This document shows, in pieces, positions 8,769-17,567 of a stretch of DNA of 64,000 bases. Positions within the stretch are counted from its first letter, which is position 1, and each line of letters begins with the position of its first letter. Under the pieces are notes generated by a model, which ran no database searches, was not told where the DNA came from, and worked only from the letters and a program-made list of their open reading frames with translations. Both the position numbers and the translations under genes were made by a program. The stretch is from JBQLZQ01 sp052168355 (GTDB lineage: Bacteria > Pseudomonadota > Alphaproteobacteria > DSM-16000 > Inquilinaceae): NCBI GenBank assembly GCA_052168355.1, contig JBQLZQ010000084.1, positions 73,410 to 137,409 on the forward strand. Direction: 5' to 3'.

Positions 8769-10295
8769 CTAGCCCGATATATCAACGAGTTCGGTCAGTA
8801 ATTCCCGCGCGCTCAAGGGCTGATTGCCGACCCGGCCGACCTGACATCCGGCGGCAATCGACCCCAGATAGATGCTTTGCCAGATGTCGGCGCCGGCACG
8901 CATGGCCAGCGCCGAGCTGGTGAACAGAGAATCGCCCGCGCCCGCCACGTCCACCGGTGAGGGATTGAATACCGGCAATTGGTCGGTATGCGGCTCACCG
9001 TCCTTCCACGAGCGGATCATCAGGCCTTCACCGCCGAGTGTGATGACGGTGTGGAGGGAATCGGCGGTCTTCTGAAGCTTTTCGGCGGCGACCGCCAAAC
9101 CGGACTCGAAATCCCGGATGGCCAGGCGTGCCTCTCGTTCGGTCGGCGTGACCAGCGTCATGTGCTTGAAGCGAGAGATGTCCGCGTATTGAGATGAAGC
9201 TTGGCTATCGGCCACCATCATGATGTTCTTGGCCCGCCCGCGCTCGACCAACGCGTCGACCAGCGGTTGCGGCAGGCAGCCGTAGTTGAAGTCGGAGAAC
9301 AGCAGCAAGTCGGTATTGTCGACGATATCTTCGAAGCGCCGAAGAATCTGCTCGGTCAGATCGCCGTCGATCGAATGCTGCCGCATATCGTTGACCCGAA
9401 GCAGGGTTTTTCCGTGCGCGCGATAGCGTTGCTTGAGAGTTGTGGGGCGGGTGCTGTCCACGAGGAAGTTTGTCTGCACCCCGGCGGCGGTCAGCTGCTC
9501 GATCGCAAACTCCGCACGCTTGTCGTCGCCGACAACGGTGAAGAAACGCACTTCCGCTCCCAGGCCGCGCGCATGCGCCGCCACGACGCCCGCGCCGCCG
9601 ACGAACAGCCGCTCCTCGATCGGTGTGACCACGATCGTCGGGTCCTCCTGCGACATGCCGACGGGCTCGCAGCTGATGTAGGCATCCAGAATCAGGTCGC
9701 CGATGACCGCGACGCGCAAGCCGGGGAACAGGGCGAGGGTCGCACGCAAGTCGGCCAACGAGAATCCGTGCCGAGCCATGAAGTCGCGTGGCTTGACGGT
9801 CAGCGGAGTGCCCGTCTGTTTCAGTTCGTCCTGCAGCAGGCCCAGGGAGGAAAACGTCACATCGCCGGAGGTGAAGATCAGGCGTCCGCCGTAGGCGGCG
9901 ACCAGGTCCTGCTCGACGTTGGGGTGTTCCTTGTGTTCCTTACCCTTGACCACGATGTCCGGCCGCAGCTGGCGAATGAATTCCTCCAGCGGTTGGTCGA
10001 GCAGCACGGCATGGTCCACCATCTTGAACGCTTCAAGCGCCTCCAGACGCATGGTCGCGGGCACCGTGATCTCGGGCGGGCCGTCGGGGTTGACGCCAAC
10101 CACGAGCACGTCGGAGTTCTCCGATGCGAATTTCAGCAACCGGAGATGCCCCGGATGCACGACGTTGAAGTTGCCCGAGACGAAGGCGATCGACTGGCCC
10201 CCTTTGATCTGCCTGCGGATCTCGGCAACGGCGCGCGAACTGCTCAGCCATTCCTGAGCCTTCGTGCCCTCCCACCATCGTCCTTCCAGGCGCAT
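8769..10295 (-). CDS. HldE-like bifunctional nucleotidyltransferase/PfkB kinase with reversed domain order
   Basis: 508 aa from the ATG at 10295, preceded by GGTGAGG; an upstream GTG at 10325 lacks a site. The first 170 residues are a cytidylyltransferase domain (GNFNVVHPGH, HxGH at about 47-50). The rest, from about residue 190, is a PfkB sugar kinase with VIGDLILDAYI, FVGGAGVVA and the anion-hole motif DVAGAGDS near 449-456. E. coli HldE, which makes ADP-heptose, has the kinase first, so this is the opposite order. It lies nine bases or more after the cupin gene and abuts the nucleotidyltransferase. Role in making an NDP-heptose-like sugar is inferred. Confidence 0.88.
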   Translation of the reverse strand: MRLEGRWWEGTKAQEWLSSSRAVAEIRRQIKGGQSIAFVSGNFNVVHPGHLRLLKFASENSDVLVVGVNPDGPPEITVPATMRLEALEAFKMVDHAVLLDQPLEEFIRQLRPDIVVKGKEHKEHPNVEQDLVAAYGGRLIFTSGDVTFSSLGLLQDELKQTGTPLTVKPRDFMARHGFSLADLRATLALFPGLRVAVIGDLILDAYISCEPVGMSQEDPTIVVTPIEERLFVGGAGVVAAHARGLGAEVRFFTVVGDDKRAEFAIEQLTAAGVQTNFLVDSTRPTTLKQRYRAHGKTLLRVNDMRQHSIDGDLTEQILRRFEDIVDNTDLLLFSDFNYGCLPQPLVDALVERGRAKNIMMVADSQASSQYADISRFKHMTLVTPTEREARLAIRDFESGLAVAAEKLQKTADSLHTVITLGGEGLMIRSWKDGEPHTDQLPVFNPSPVDVAGAGDSLFTSSALAMRAGADIWQSIYLGSIAAGCQVGRVGNQPLSARELLTELVDISG

Positions 10296-10334
10296 CGCCG
10301 CCTCACCGCTCGCTTGTGCCGCCACTATATCAAC

Positions 10335-10853
10335 TCACTGCTTCAGGGTTGCCAGATAGGCGTGGCCGGCATCGGGATCCGTTTCGGGAGGCGCCCACGC
10401 CGCGGACTCAGAAAGCTCAGGATCAAAAGGTCCGGTCGTCGTTTCCAGATAGATCAACCATTCGGTTTCGAACATCAGGGCGTGAAACACCCGCGCCGGC
10501 ATGCGGTAGAAGAAGGCGCGGCCGACCCCGTAGGCGCCCATGGCCAGCCGTTCGGTGACACGGCCGGCCTCGTCGAACAGAAGCGTTGTGGCGGCGCCTT
10601 CCAGAACCGTCAAGGTCTCCGTCTTGTCCAGATGCCGGTGCGGCGGCACGTAGGAGCTGGCGTGCATGGCAATCAGCATTTCTTGAGCGACGGCCCGCGG
10701 ATCGGGGTGGAAGCAGATGCGGCAGCGCCGACGCGGCGTGGTCGGCGCGATCCTTTTGAGCAGCCGGACCGCATCATCGCCAGCGACGGCGAACGGATCC
10801 TCGGCATAGTAGACCTCCGGCGTGACCTCGCGGAACCGGTCCCCTGCCATCAT
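10335..10853 (-). CDS. WbuC family cupin-fold protein
   Basis: 172 aa. The core has the cupin metal-site pattern PPHRHLDKTET followed by a second strand set with RVFHAL. WbuC proteins are found in O-antigen and capsule loci, but their activity is not settled. The segment CRICFHPDP upstream of the cupin is typical of the family. It is the third-from-last gene of the six-gene operon running from 13560 to 8054. Confidence 0.85.
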   Translation of the reverse strand: MMAGDRFREVTPEVYYAEDPFAVAGDDAVRLLKRIAPTTPRRRCRICFHPDPRAVAQEMLIAMHASSYVPPHRHLDKTETLTVLEGAATTLLFDEAGRVTERLAMGAYGVGRAFFYRMPARVFHALMFETEWLIYLETTTGPFDPELSESAAWAPPETDPDAGHAYLATLKQ

Positions 10854-10922
10854 TCCCAGCCCTGTCCCGACAAGATCCTCATCGCAAACGAATATTAGCC
10901 ATAGGTGGATCGAGTCCGAGGA

Positions 10923-11945
10923 TCAAGTCGCATTGTTGCGCTCGTGCCAGCGGGCGATCTGGGTGAAGGCGATCGCGACCAGCGAAAAGGGGCGAAACCG
11001 CAGGGTGAGCCACGACAGGCGCGCAAGCCGTCCGGCATGGCCGGGCACCCGCGCCAAACCGCCCCAGACGGCGCGTTCGGCCCGGCCCGGCGCGACCACC
11101 GGGGCGAGACTGACCAGCACGTCGCGGCCCTCCCCAGCAGCGACACGCCCAATGCCAAACCGCCACCGTCGGGCGAACAGTTCCGGATAGGACGGCGGGA
11201 AGATGTCGCGCATCCGCATCCGTGCTTGAGCGTTTTTCAGGACCCCGAGAGCGGTCTCGGGCCGGCCGGCGGTCGTCAGGGAGGCGCCGCCCGGATTGAC
11301 GGTCCAGTTGGCCACGACCGTCGGAGCAAAGCAGAAGCCATGACTCAGCGCCAGACAGCGCATCAGATAGCCGTCGGCGAAACTGCCCAATTCGGGGAGT
11401 AACCGCCCTTCGGCCTCTACCGCCGCGCGCTTCAGCACGACCGCCGAACTCGGCGTGAAATTATCGATCTTCTCAAACAGCGCCGGCACGCGCTGCGGCG
11501 GGAAGTGGGTCAGCTTATGCGACGGCCGGGCCGGCGGGCGAATGGCGAGCTCGTTTCCCGCGGCATCGACGATGCGACACTCCCCGCAAAAGAAGCCGCT
11601 GTCGGGATGGGCGTCGAGCATCCGGCGAGCCAGATCGAAGAAGCCGGACTCGATCGTATCGTTGGCGCTGCCGAGATAGAGCAGACGCCCGCGCGCCGCC
11701 GCGATTCCGCGGTTAAGCGCGGCAATGACGCCCACGTTTCGCTCATGGCGTATGAGACGAAGACCCGGTACTTCACGGCCCAGGCGCTCGATCACAGCCA
11801 AGCTGTCGTCGGTCGAGCCGTCGTCGACCACGATGATCTCGTCCGGCGCCGGGTCCTGGCGCATCAAAGCGGCGATGGCGCGCGGCAGCAAACTGGCATC
11901 GTTGTAGTTGGGCACGACCGCGCTGAGCCAAGGTTCGGCGGTCAT
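10923..11945 (-). CDS. Glycosyltransferase family 2
   Basis: 340 aa from the ATG at 11945, with GGGTGGGG just upstream. An alternative ATG at 11996 directly after the ABC gene stop also has a plausible site (GGCGGA). The GT-A core is clear: SAVVPNYNDASLL, EIIVVDDGSTDDS (nucleotide-binding DDGS), RHERNVGV, and a DxD-position change to GSAND. The C-terminal 100 residues are basic with hydrophobic stretches, suggesting peripheral membrane attachment. It probably adds one sugar to the exported polysaccharide; donor and acceptor are unknown. Confidence 0.88.
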   Translation of the reverse strand: MTAEPWLSAVVPNYNDASLLPRAIAALMRQDPAPDEIIVVDDGSTDDSLAVIERLGREVPGLRLIRHERNVGVIAALNRGIAAARGRLLYLGSANDTIESGFFDLARRMLDAHPDSGFFCGECRIVDAAGNELAIRPPARPSHKLTHFPPQRVPALFEKIDNFTPSSAVVLKRAAVEAEGRLLPELGSFADGYLMRCLALSHGFCFAPTVVANWTVNPGGASLTTAGRPETALGVLKNAQARMRMRDIFPPSYPELFARRWRFGIGRVAAGEGRDVLVSLAPVVAPGRAERAVWGGLARVPGHAGRLARLSWLTLRFRPFSLVAIAFTQIARWHERNNAT

Positions 11946-12000
11946 TACCCCACCCGCAAGCAATAGGGACGCATCAGAGCGAAACGGCTGTCGCATCCGA

Positions 12001-12732
12001 TCAGTCCGCCATGAATGTATTAATCGGTTGGACCTTGGAAACCTCTCCGCCGGCAACTCGGACCCAGCACGTGCAGAAACTCTTGATCAACTGAAAGTTG
12101 TGTGAGGCCAATACGACGACGTTCGCGCCCTCCACAATCCTGTTCATGCGCGCCTCGGCCTGCTTGGCGAACTCCGCATCACCTGCTCCGATCCACTCAT
12201 CGAGCAGCAAAATCTCCGGCAATTGAGACGTCGCGATGGAGAAAGACAGCCGGAGCCGCATACCAGACGAATAGGTCCGCACCGGCATGTGTAGAAAGCG
12301 CCCAAGTCCCGAAAACGCGCCAATATCCGCTAGCTGGGCACGAATCTCATCAATCGACATACCCGTGAGGAGGCCGCGCAGCCAGATGTTTTCATAGCCC
12401 GTGGCGTTGGGATCCATGCCGGCTTCCAGACCAAACAGCGGCGCCACGCGGCCCCGCAGGCACACCCGGCCGCTCGTAGGCGGGTAAATACCGGCCATCG
12501 CCTTTAGCAATGTCGACTTGCCCGCGCCATTGTGGCCCACCAGACCGAGACGGTCCCCCCTTCGCAGACTGAGGCTGACGTTGTTCACCGCCCGGATCGT
12601 TTGGTGCCGTCCAGCCTGGCCAAACTTGCCGCCGGTCGCCGTTCGCAAAACGGATTTCTTAAGCGAATGCGTCGCACCGCCAATGATGGGGAATTCCACC
12701 GTGACAGAATCGAGTTCTACGCTGGTCTGCAT
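12001..12732 (-). CDS. Polysaccharide ABC exporter, ATP-binding subunit (Wzt/KpsT type)
   Basis: 243 aa. Walker A GHNGAGKST (66-74), signature YSSGM (154-158), Walker B ILLLDE (174-179) and the switch histidine H211 are all present. The YSSGMRLRL form of the signature is typical of polysaccharide exporters. There is no long C-terminal carbohydrate-binding domain as in O9a Wzt, so it resembles the short KpsT/RfbE group. Its start follows the permease stop by three bases. It powers export of the polymer or lipid-linked glycan across the inner membrane. Confidence 0.93.
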   Translation of the reverse strand: MQTSVELDSVTVEFPIIGGATHSLKKSVLRTATGGKFGQAGRHQTIRAVNNVSLSLRRGDRLGLVGHNGAGKSTLLKAMAGIYPPTSGRVCLRGRVAPLFGLEAGMDPNATGYENIWLRGLLTGMSIDEIRAQLADIGAFSGLGRFLHMPVRTYSSGMRLRLSFSIATSQLPEILLLDEWIGAGDAEFAKQAEARMNRIVEGANVVVLASHNFQLIKSFCTCWVRVAGGEVSKVQPINTFMAD

Positions 12733-12735
12733 CGG

Positions 12736-13560
12736 CTAGATCCAGTAGGCGATGCGATTTCGATACCGTTTGAAGATCATGACCGCGAAAATCGCAAGCA
12801 CAAACGATAAGCTGATCGTAACAACATAATTCATTACCGTTGGCAGTTCGCCTAGAAGCGGGGCCCGCATCAGTTCTATGAAATGGTAAAATGGATTGTA
12901 CAGCACCAGAAAAAAGCGACCCTCGAGCTGTGCGGGATTCCAGATGATCGGCGTCAAGAAGAACGAAATCTGCACTAGCGCCTGAATTATTTGGGGAACA
13001 TCACGAAATCGTACAGAAAGCAGGCCTAGGACCACGCTGGCACAGATGCCACAGAACAGAATGATCGCTAATCCGGGGACGAACGCCAAGGTCTGAAAAC
13101 CGACTGGTAAGCCGAAGATCAGGGCCACCACGATCACCACGATCACATTATGTGCGAAAGTAATCAAATGCCTCGCCGCCAGCTTGAAGGAAAATAACAT
13201 GTAGGGGAGCCGCATCTCCGTCGAGAACCCGGATGATCCGATATAAATATTGGACCCCTCAGTGATGAGCGCGGCCATCATGTTCCACACGAGGAGTCCG
13301 GCGGCGAGCCAGGGGATGTAGGAGGTTGGGTCGGCTCCAAAAACCTGGCTATACAGAAGGCCAACCGAAAAGACAAACACCCCCATTGTGATTGTGATCC
13401 ACAACGGGCCGAGAATTGATCCCCGATAGGAGTGCTTGATCTCGAACCAAGCGAGCAGGACCCACGCCCGCCAAGATTTTATTGCATCGCCAATATCCTG
13501 GAACGCCTCGGCATAGGTCGCGCGCGGGTTGATCTCTAGAACATGGTCGGCTACTTGCAT
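12736..13560 (-). CDS. Polysaccharide ABC exporter, permease subunit (Wzm/KpsM type)
   Basis: 274 aa ABC-2 membrane protein with six predicted membrane helices, the first after an amphipathic N-terminus (AWFEIKHSYRGSILGPLW, a hallmark of this group). Helices can be seen at LWITITMGVFVFSVGLL, IPWLAAGLLVWNMMAAL, NVIVVIVVALIFGLP and the last at VVTISLSFVLAIFAVMIF. It is the first gene of the minus-strand operon. It pairs with the ATPase at 12001-12732. Confidence 0.92.
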   Translation of the reverse strand: MQVADHVLEINPRATYAEAFQDIGDAIKSWRAWVLLAWFEIKHSYRGSILGPLWITITMGVFVFSVGLLYSQVFGADPTSYIPWLAAGLLVWNMMAALITEGSNIYIGSSGFSTEMRLPYMLFSFKLAARHLITFAHNVIVVIVVALIFGLPVGFQTLAFVPGLAIILFCGICASVVLGLLSVRFRDVPQIIQALVQISFFLTPIIWNPAQLEGRFFLVLYNPFYHFIELMRAPLLGELPTVMNYVVTISLSFVLAIFAVMIFKRYRNRIAYWI

Positions 13561-14087
13561 GTGCCTTGAACACTCAATATCGCGGATCCTTTGGTGGCAG
13601 TAGGCGTCGAAGCAGTAGGCGTCGAAGAACGAATGCTGGCCGCCAGAGTTCCTTGATGTACAAAGGTGGTCGGTATAGTGCCAGCTGTGCGGGGCTGATC
13701 ATGCCTTCTGCGGCCCCTTATCGACAGAAGGGAACTTGCTTGTCAATGGAGAGCTGAGTAAGCACAAATGTGGCGCCTCCGGCAAACGTGGGCCCCGCAA
13801 CAAAGCACATTTGGCTAAGGACAGGTTGCGTTGCTCGTCCCCGCCCCAAACCTTCGGATTCCGACACCGTCAGCCTCCAACCGCACCCTTCGGTGCAGTG
13901 GACATTGCGGTCCACAACGATAAAAGCTATCAGCATGATAATATAGTGCGGTTTTGTGGTGAAAAAGCGGTTTGGCCACTGCTGTGGTGTAGAACTACCA
14001 TATCGCCGGAGACCATCCATGCTAATCGAGTGTCGGATATCAACTGAGTGTCCGGGGTGTCAATTTAAGCGTTAGGTCTGGATAGCA
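13561..14087. other. Divergent promoter region between exporter operon and glycosyltransferase-like genes
   Basis: About 530 bases with no supportable gene. It contains a two-copy 15-base tandem repeat at 13598-13627 and an AT-rich stretch near 13920-14080 that could carry the promoter of the plus-strand genes. Short open frames on both strands lack ribosome binding sites or recognisable domains. Confidence 0.45.
13598..13627. repeat. Two-copy 15-base tandem repeat
   Basis: CAGTAGGCGTCGAAG occurs twice head to tail just upstream of the exporter permease gene. It may be a recent slippage duplication in the promoter region. Confidence 0.8.
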
Positions 14088-15200
14088 ATGCTCAAGAAGA
14101 CAGATAGTGGAGCGGTAGTGCAACCGCCTTTCCACGTGGTTGTCCCTGTTTGGGGAAAAGAATATGTCACGAACTTTTTGAAGTATGCCCTGCCGGCCCA
14201 TCTCGCATCCGGAAATCTCGATACCTTCGGGCGGAACCATGGCGGCCTGTTCCGGATCTTCACCAAGAAGGAAGACTATCCCCAGCTGGAATCGGCTGTT
14301 TCGTACAGAAGGCTTTGCGAGACGGTTGAGGTCAAGGTCGAGTTCATCGACACGATGTTCGACCCTCAGAAGACTTATCTGGGGGTTAAGTACGAGGTGA
14401 AGAGCCAGATCTACAGGCAGTGTCTGTCCGATGGCTTCCGTGTTGGCGCTGTCGTTGCGCTAGTGAATGCGGACATCATTCTTGCCAAGGGGTTCTATGA
14501 ACAGGTCATGGCTGCTGTAGTCAGAGGCGCCCGGGTGGTGGAGGTCGCCGCGCCGCGAGCCAGTGCCCGGGGCTTCAAGCTCGATTTGGATCGAATTCGA
14601 AAAGGAGATACCGCGACCCTGTCGGTCGAGCCGATAGACCTAGCGCGAATCTGGTACAGGAACATCCATCCCCTGTTGAAGATGCACTTCGTAGATGGCA
14701 TCAAGGGTGAAGCGTTCCATCCTTCTCACTTGTATTGGGACGTAGATGGGGAAGGCGTCATCATGAGATGCTTCCACATTTATCCAATCGTGGTTTATCC
14801 GGAACGAGATACCGTCGAGTTCACCACCACTGTAGACGACGATCTCGTGGATCGTCTGTATTTGAAGGACGATCAGCGCTTCGTCGCGCGGGATAGTACC
14901 AAGATCTTCTGCTGCGAGATGAGCCCCGAAGATCACTATGTCGGTCACATTACTCAGAGAGGTGAAGTGGATCGGATCGTCGATTTCTTTAGGGCGCATC
15001 CGAATAAGGACATTGAAATTCTACGCCGTGAAATCTGGATACCCGCCTACACGCAGAACTTAACTCGGTGGCGGGAGCAAAGCCGAGCAGCAGAAAAATG
15101 GACTGAACGTATCATCCATAAATATCAAAAAAAACGAACTACTAATAGAATAACGAGTTTTTTAAACTCAAGATTGGCGAAAAATGGCATGCGGTCATAA
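14088..15200 (+). CDS. Glycosyltransferase-like protein, short member of a three-gene family
   Basis: 370 aa, not recognised as a named family. The N-terminus has VVVPVWGKEYVTNFL followed by ALPAHLASGNL, a motif shared with the products at 15369 and 19157. A later NADIILAKG matches NSDFVLADG and NADFILADG there, and could be a GT-A DxD-like site. NIHPLLK, HLYWDVDG and YPIVVYPE also have counterparts. It lacks the roughly 300-residue C-terminal module of the two longer members. Base composition is AT-richer than the flanking operons. A glycosyltransferase or polymer-tailoring role is inferred from fold-like motifs and neighbours. Confidence 0.7.
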   Translation: MLKKTDSGAVVQPPFHVVVPVWGKEYVTNFLKYALPAHLASGNLDTFGRNHGGLFRIFTKKEDYPQLESAVSYRRLCETVEVKVEFIDTMFDPQKTYLGVKYEVKSQIYRQCLSDGFRVGAVVALVNADIILAKGFYEQVMAAVVRGARVVEVAAPRASARGFKLDLDRIRKGDTATLSVEPIDLARIWYRNIHPLLKMHFVDGIKGEAFHPSHLYWDVDGEGVIMRCFHIYPIVVYPERDTVEFTTTVDDDLVDRLYLKDDQRFVARDSTKIFCCEMSPEDHYVGHITQRGEVDRIVDFFRAHPNKDIEILRREIWIPAYTQNLTRWREQSRAAEKWTERIIHKYQKKRTTNRITSFLNSRLAKNGMRS

Positions 15201-15368
15201 TGGAGAGTGACAAATGGGTGCGGCCGCTGGTTCTACGGTGGACGGAAGTCCGCCGGTCAGACGGAAATAAAGCGGCTGCGCAAAAGCCGTTAGTTCGATC
15301 ATCTTGCCCAACTCTTAGCTTTGGAAAGCGCCAGCCGATCAAGATCGGGCAGCGGGGAGAGAGGTGAG

Positions 15369-17408
15369 ATGAATGATCTAACCCCGGTGCTCGATAGCTC
15401 CCGCATGAATCTCAAGTTTGTCATTGTGCTTTGGGGAGAGCGCTACATAAAAGATTTTACAGACGTTTCGCTGCCGACGCATCTAGCGTCAGGAAATCTC
15501 CCCTATCTGGCGAAGGAGACGAACCTCGAAATCTTTATTATGACCAGCGACGAGAGTCGCCCATTCTTTGAAAATTCGCAAACCTTCAAAAAATTGCGCT
15601 CATTTAGTGAAATCAAATATTTTTCGATCGATGATCTCATCGAAGGGAACTACTACGGCATTACATTAACACTCGCCTTTGCCCGGGCTATCAAAGCTGT
15701 GGGGCTCCAGCAAACCAAGACATGTTTCGTCTTCATGAATTCGGATTTCGTCTTGGCTGACGGAGCCATGGTGACGCTCATAGAGAAGTTGCGCCAGGGC
15801 CACCGCTGCATCATCGCCCCGTCGCTACGTGTTCGGGCGGAGGAGGTGGGGCCGAAGCTGGTGGATATGGTGGACCCTAATAACCGGCACCTTGAAATCG
15901 CGCCTCGGGATCTCGTGCATCTCGCCTTCGATAACCTACACCCGACGGTCGTAGCTAAGACGGTCACCCAGAACTTCGTGCATTGCCAGACTTACAATCA
16001 AATCTATTGGAGTGTTACCCCATCTACCCTTCTGGCAAGGTACTACCTTGCCTTTCCCTTGGCTCTGTGTCCGGAAAAACCGATCGGCCGAGTAAATTCC
16101 TACGTCGATTATGGGTTCATCCCGGAGTTGATTCCCTCAAGGGAGTTTGAGGTTCTCGGGGATTCCGACGAATTCTGTATGATCGAGCTGCAACCCACGC
16201 AGTGTGAGAAAGATTTTGTCCGCCTAGGCCCTGCATCTCCTGACGACATTACGCGCGATCTTTCGGTCTGGACGACATACGAACACAGGCTTTGCGCGGA
16301 GTTCGACGTAGTTTTCCGGACGTCCGAGGCACCCGACTGCCTCGAGACCTTCAAAACCCAGGCAGGAAACTACGTGGACGAGTTACGGAGGCGGATGAGC
16401 CGCTTTGCGGCCAATCACGACGATCATCCATATTGGTACTACCCCCTTCAAAACTGGTTCGCACGCAGGAGCATAGACGACCCCGGCACTAGCGTGGTTC
16501 CGATCGAACTCGCCGAATATGCTGAACCGTTCGTCCCAGCGCGCGACCGGACATCAATCGGTCGAGAATCCATAACACAAGCGTCTGAAGGCGGTGCCAA
16601 CAGACTTTTCTTACTGTTACTCAAGCGCCTTGTCGGCAGAATGCCGAATGTCACGGTACTGAGTCGCGCGTATCTGAATTCCCGACTTGTGAATTGGGCG
16701 CTCGCCAAGCTTCGGCGGGAAAAGGGTGCGCGTATGTTGCTTGTCTGCCGAAACGGCAGTTATCTGCGCGACACATTCCGTGAGGAACTGGGTGGCGACG
16801 TCATGGATATCGATAATGTTCTTAGCTTAGATGTGGACGGCCGTCACTACGAACATATCTTCATCCAAGTTCATGATGGCGAAGTCCCGACTTCTGCGGC
16901 AGTGATTAACCGTCTTGAGACTTGGATTCCCACTGGCGGTTCCGTTTGGGTTCTGATCGAGCACGAGGGTTACGAATTCGGTCTGTCGAACTTCACGTCG
17001 GAGTTGTCGCAACGCATCGAGGATATTTTCCCTTCAGCATGGAACAGATTCGACATTGCCGCAAAGTTTACGGGAGATCGCTTTGACGCCCGCGTCCGTA
17101 ATTTGCGGAAAAAACTGGAGGGGTACGCTCCGGTCCTCGGCCTCAGGCGCGCACGTCGGCCTAGAGCTTTTGCGCTGTTGGTCGCGGGATTGGGGGCCAG
17201 GCTTGCGCTCACCTCGCTGATGGCGATCAACAATCTGTGTCTTGGAAAGCGGATGCCATCTCACGAGGTACCCGCTTTCTGTAGTGGTGCTCTGATTGTA
17301 TTTTCCAACGCTCAGCCCCCGAGACAGCAAGGCAGTATTCCGCGTCTTGTCGGTCGCCCGGTTCCCATGCCGATAAGCCGAGGGTCGCAACAAACAGTTC
17401 ATCTTTAG
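15369..17408 (+). CDS. Two-domain glycosyltransferase-like protein of the same family
   Basis: 679 aa from the ATG at 15369, preceded by GGGAGAGAGGTG. Residues 13-300 carry the shared block: VLWGERYIKDF, SLPTHLASGNL, FVFMNSDFVLADGA, NLHPTVVAKT, NQIYW and VNSYVDYGFIPEL. A second region from about residue 440 looks like a degenerate Rossmann methyltransferase (LLVCRNGSYLRD, then a WIPTGGSVWVLIEHEG strand) without a GxGxG motif. A hydrophobic segment and the ending PAFCSGALIVF close the homologous part. It is closely related along its length to the product at 19157. The function is unknown. Confidence 0.72.
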   Translation: MNDLTPVLDSSRMNLKFVIVLWGERYIKDFTDVSLPTHLASGNLPYLAKETNLEIFIMTSDESRPFFENSQTFKKLRSFSEIKYFSIDDLIEGNYYGITLTLAFARAIKAVGLQQTKTCFVFMNSDFVLADGAMVTLIEKLRQGHRCIIAPSLRVRAEEVGPKLVDMVDPNNRHLEIAPRDLVHLAFDNLHPTVVAKTVTQNFVHCQTYNQIYWSVTPSTLLARYYLAFPLALCPEKPIGRVNSYVDYGFIPELIPSREFEVLGDSDEFCMIELQPTQCEKDFVRLGPASPDDITRDLSVWTTYEHRLCAEFDVVFRTSEAPDCLETFKTQAGNYVDELRRRMSRFAANHDDHPYWYYPLQNWFARRSIDDPGTSVVPIELAEYAEPFVPARDRTSIGRESITQASEGGANRLFLLLLKRLVGRMPNVTVLSRAYLNSRLVNWALAKLRREKGARMLLVCRNGSYLRDTFREELGGDVMDIDNVLSLDVDGRHYEHIFIQVHDGEVPTSAAVINRLETWIPTGGSVWVLIEHEGYEFGLSNFTSELSQRIEDIFPSAWNRFDIAAKFTGDRFDARVRNLRKKLEGYAPVLGLRRARRPRAFALLVAGLGARLALTSLMAINNLCLGKRMPSHEVPAFCSGALIVFSNAQPPRQQGSIPRLVGRPVPMPISRGSQQTVHL

Positions 17409-17567
17409 CCTACCGGTATGCCGTGGGAGTGAGCGACGACCCGGTTCGAGAACGGGGACGGACTGACCACGTCTCCGCGACAAGCGGACAAGGCAAGGGC
17501 TTGAAACCGCCGAGCCTTATCGCAGCCCGCCTTTGTTTCGAGAATGAGCATAGGTCATCAAGGGAGG

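Noticed and set aside
9201..10898. Plus-strand 565-codon frame opposite the HldE-like and cupin genes
   Set aside because: It spans two good genes and has no domain; it is a GC-bias artefact.
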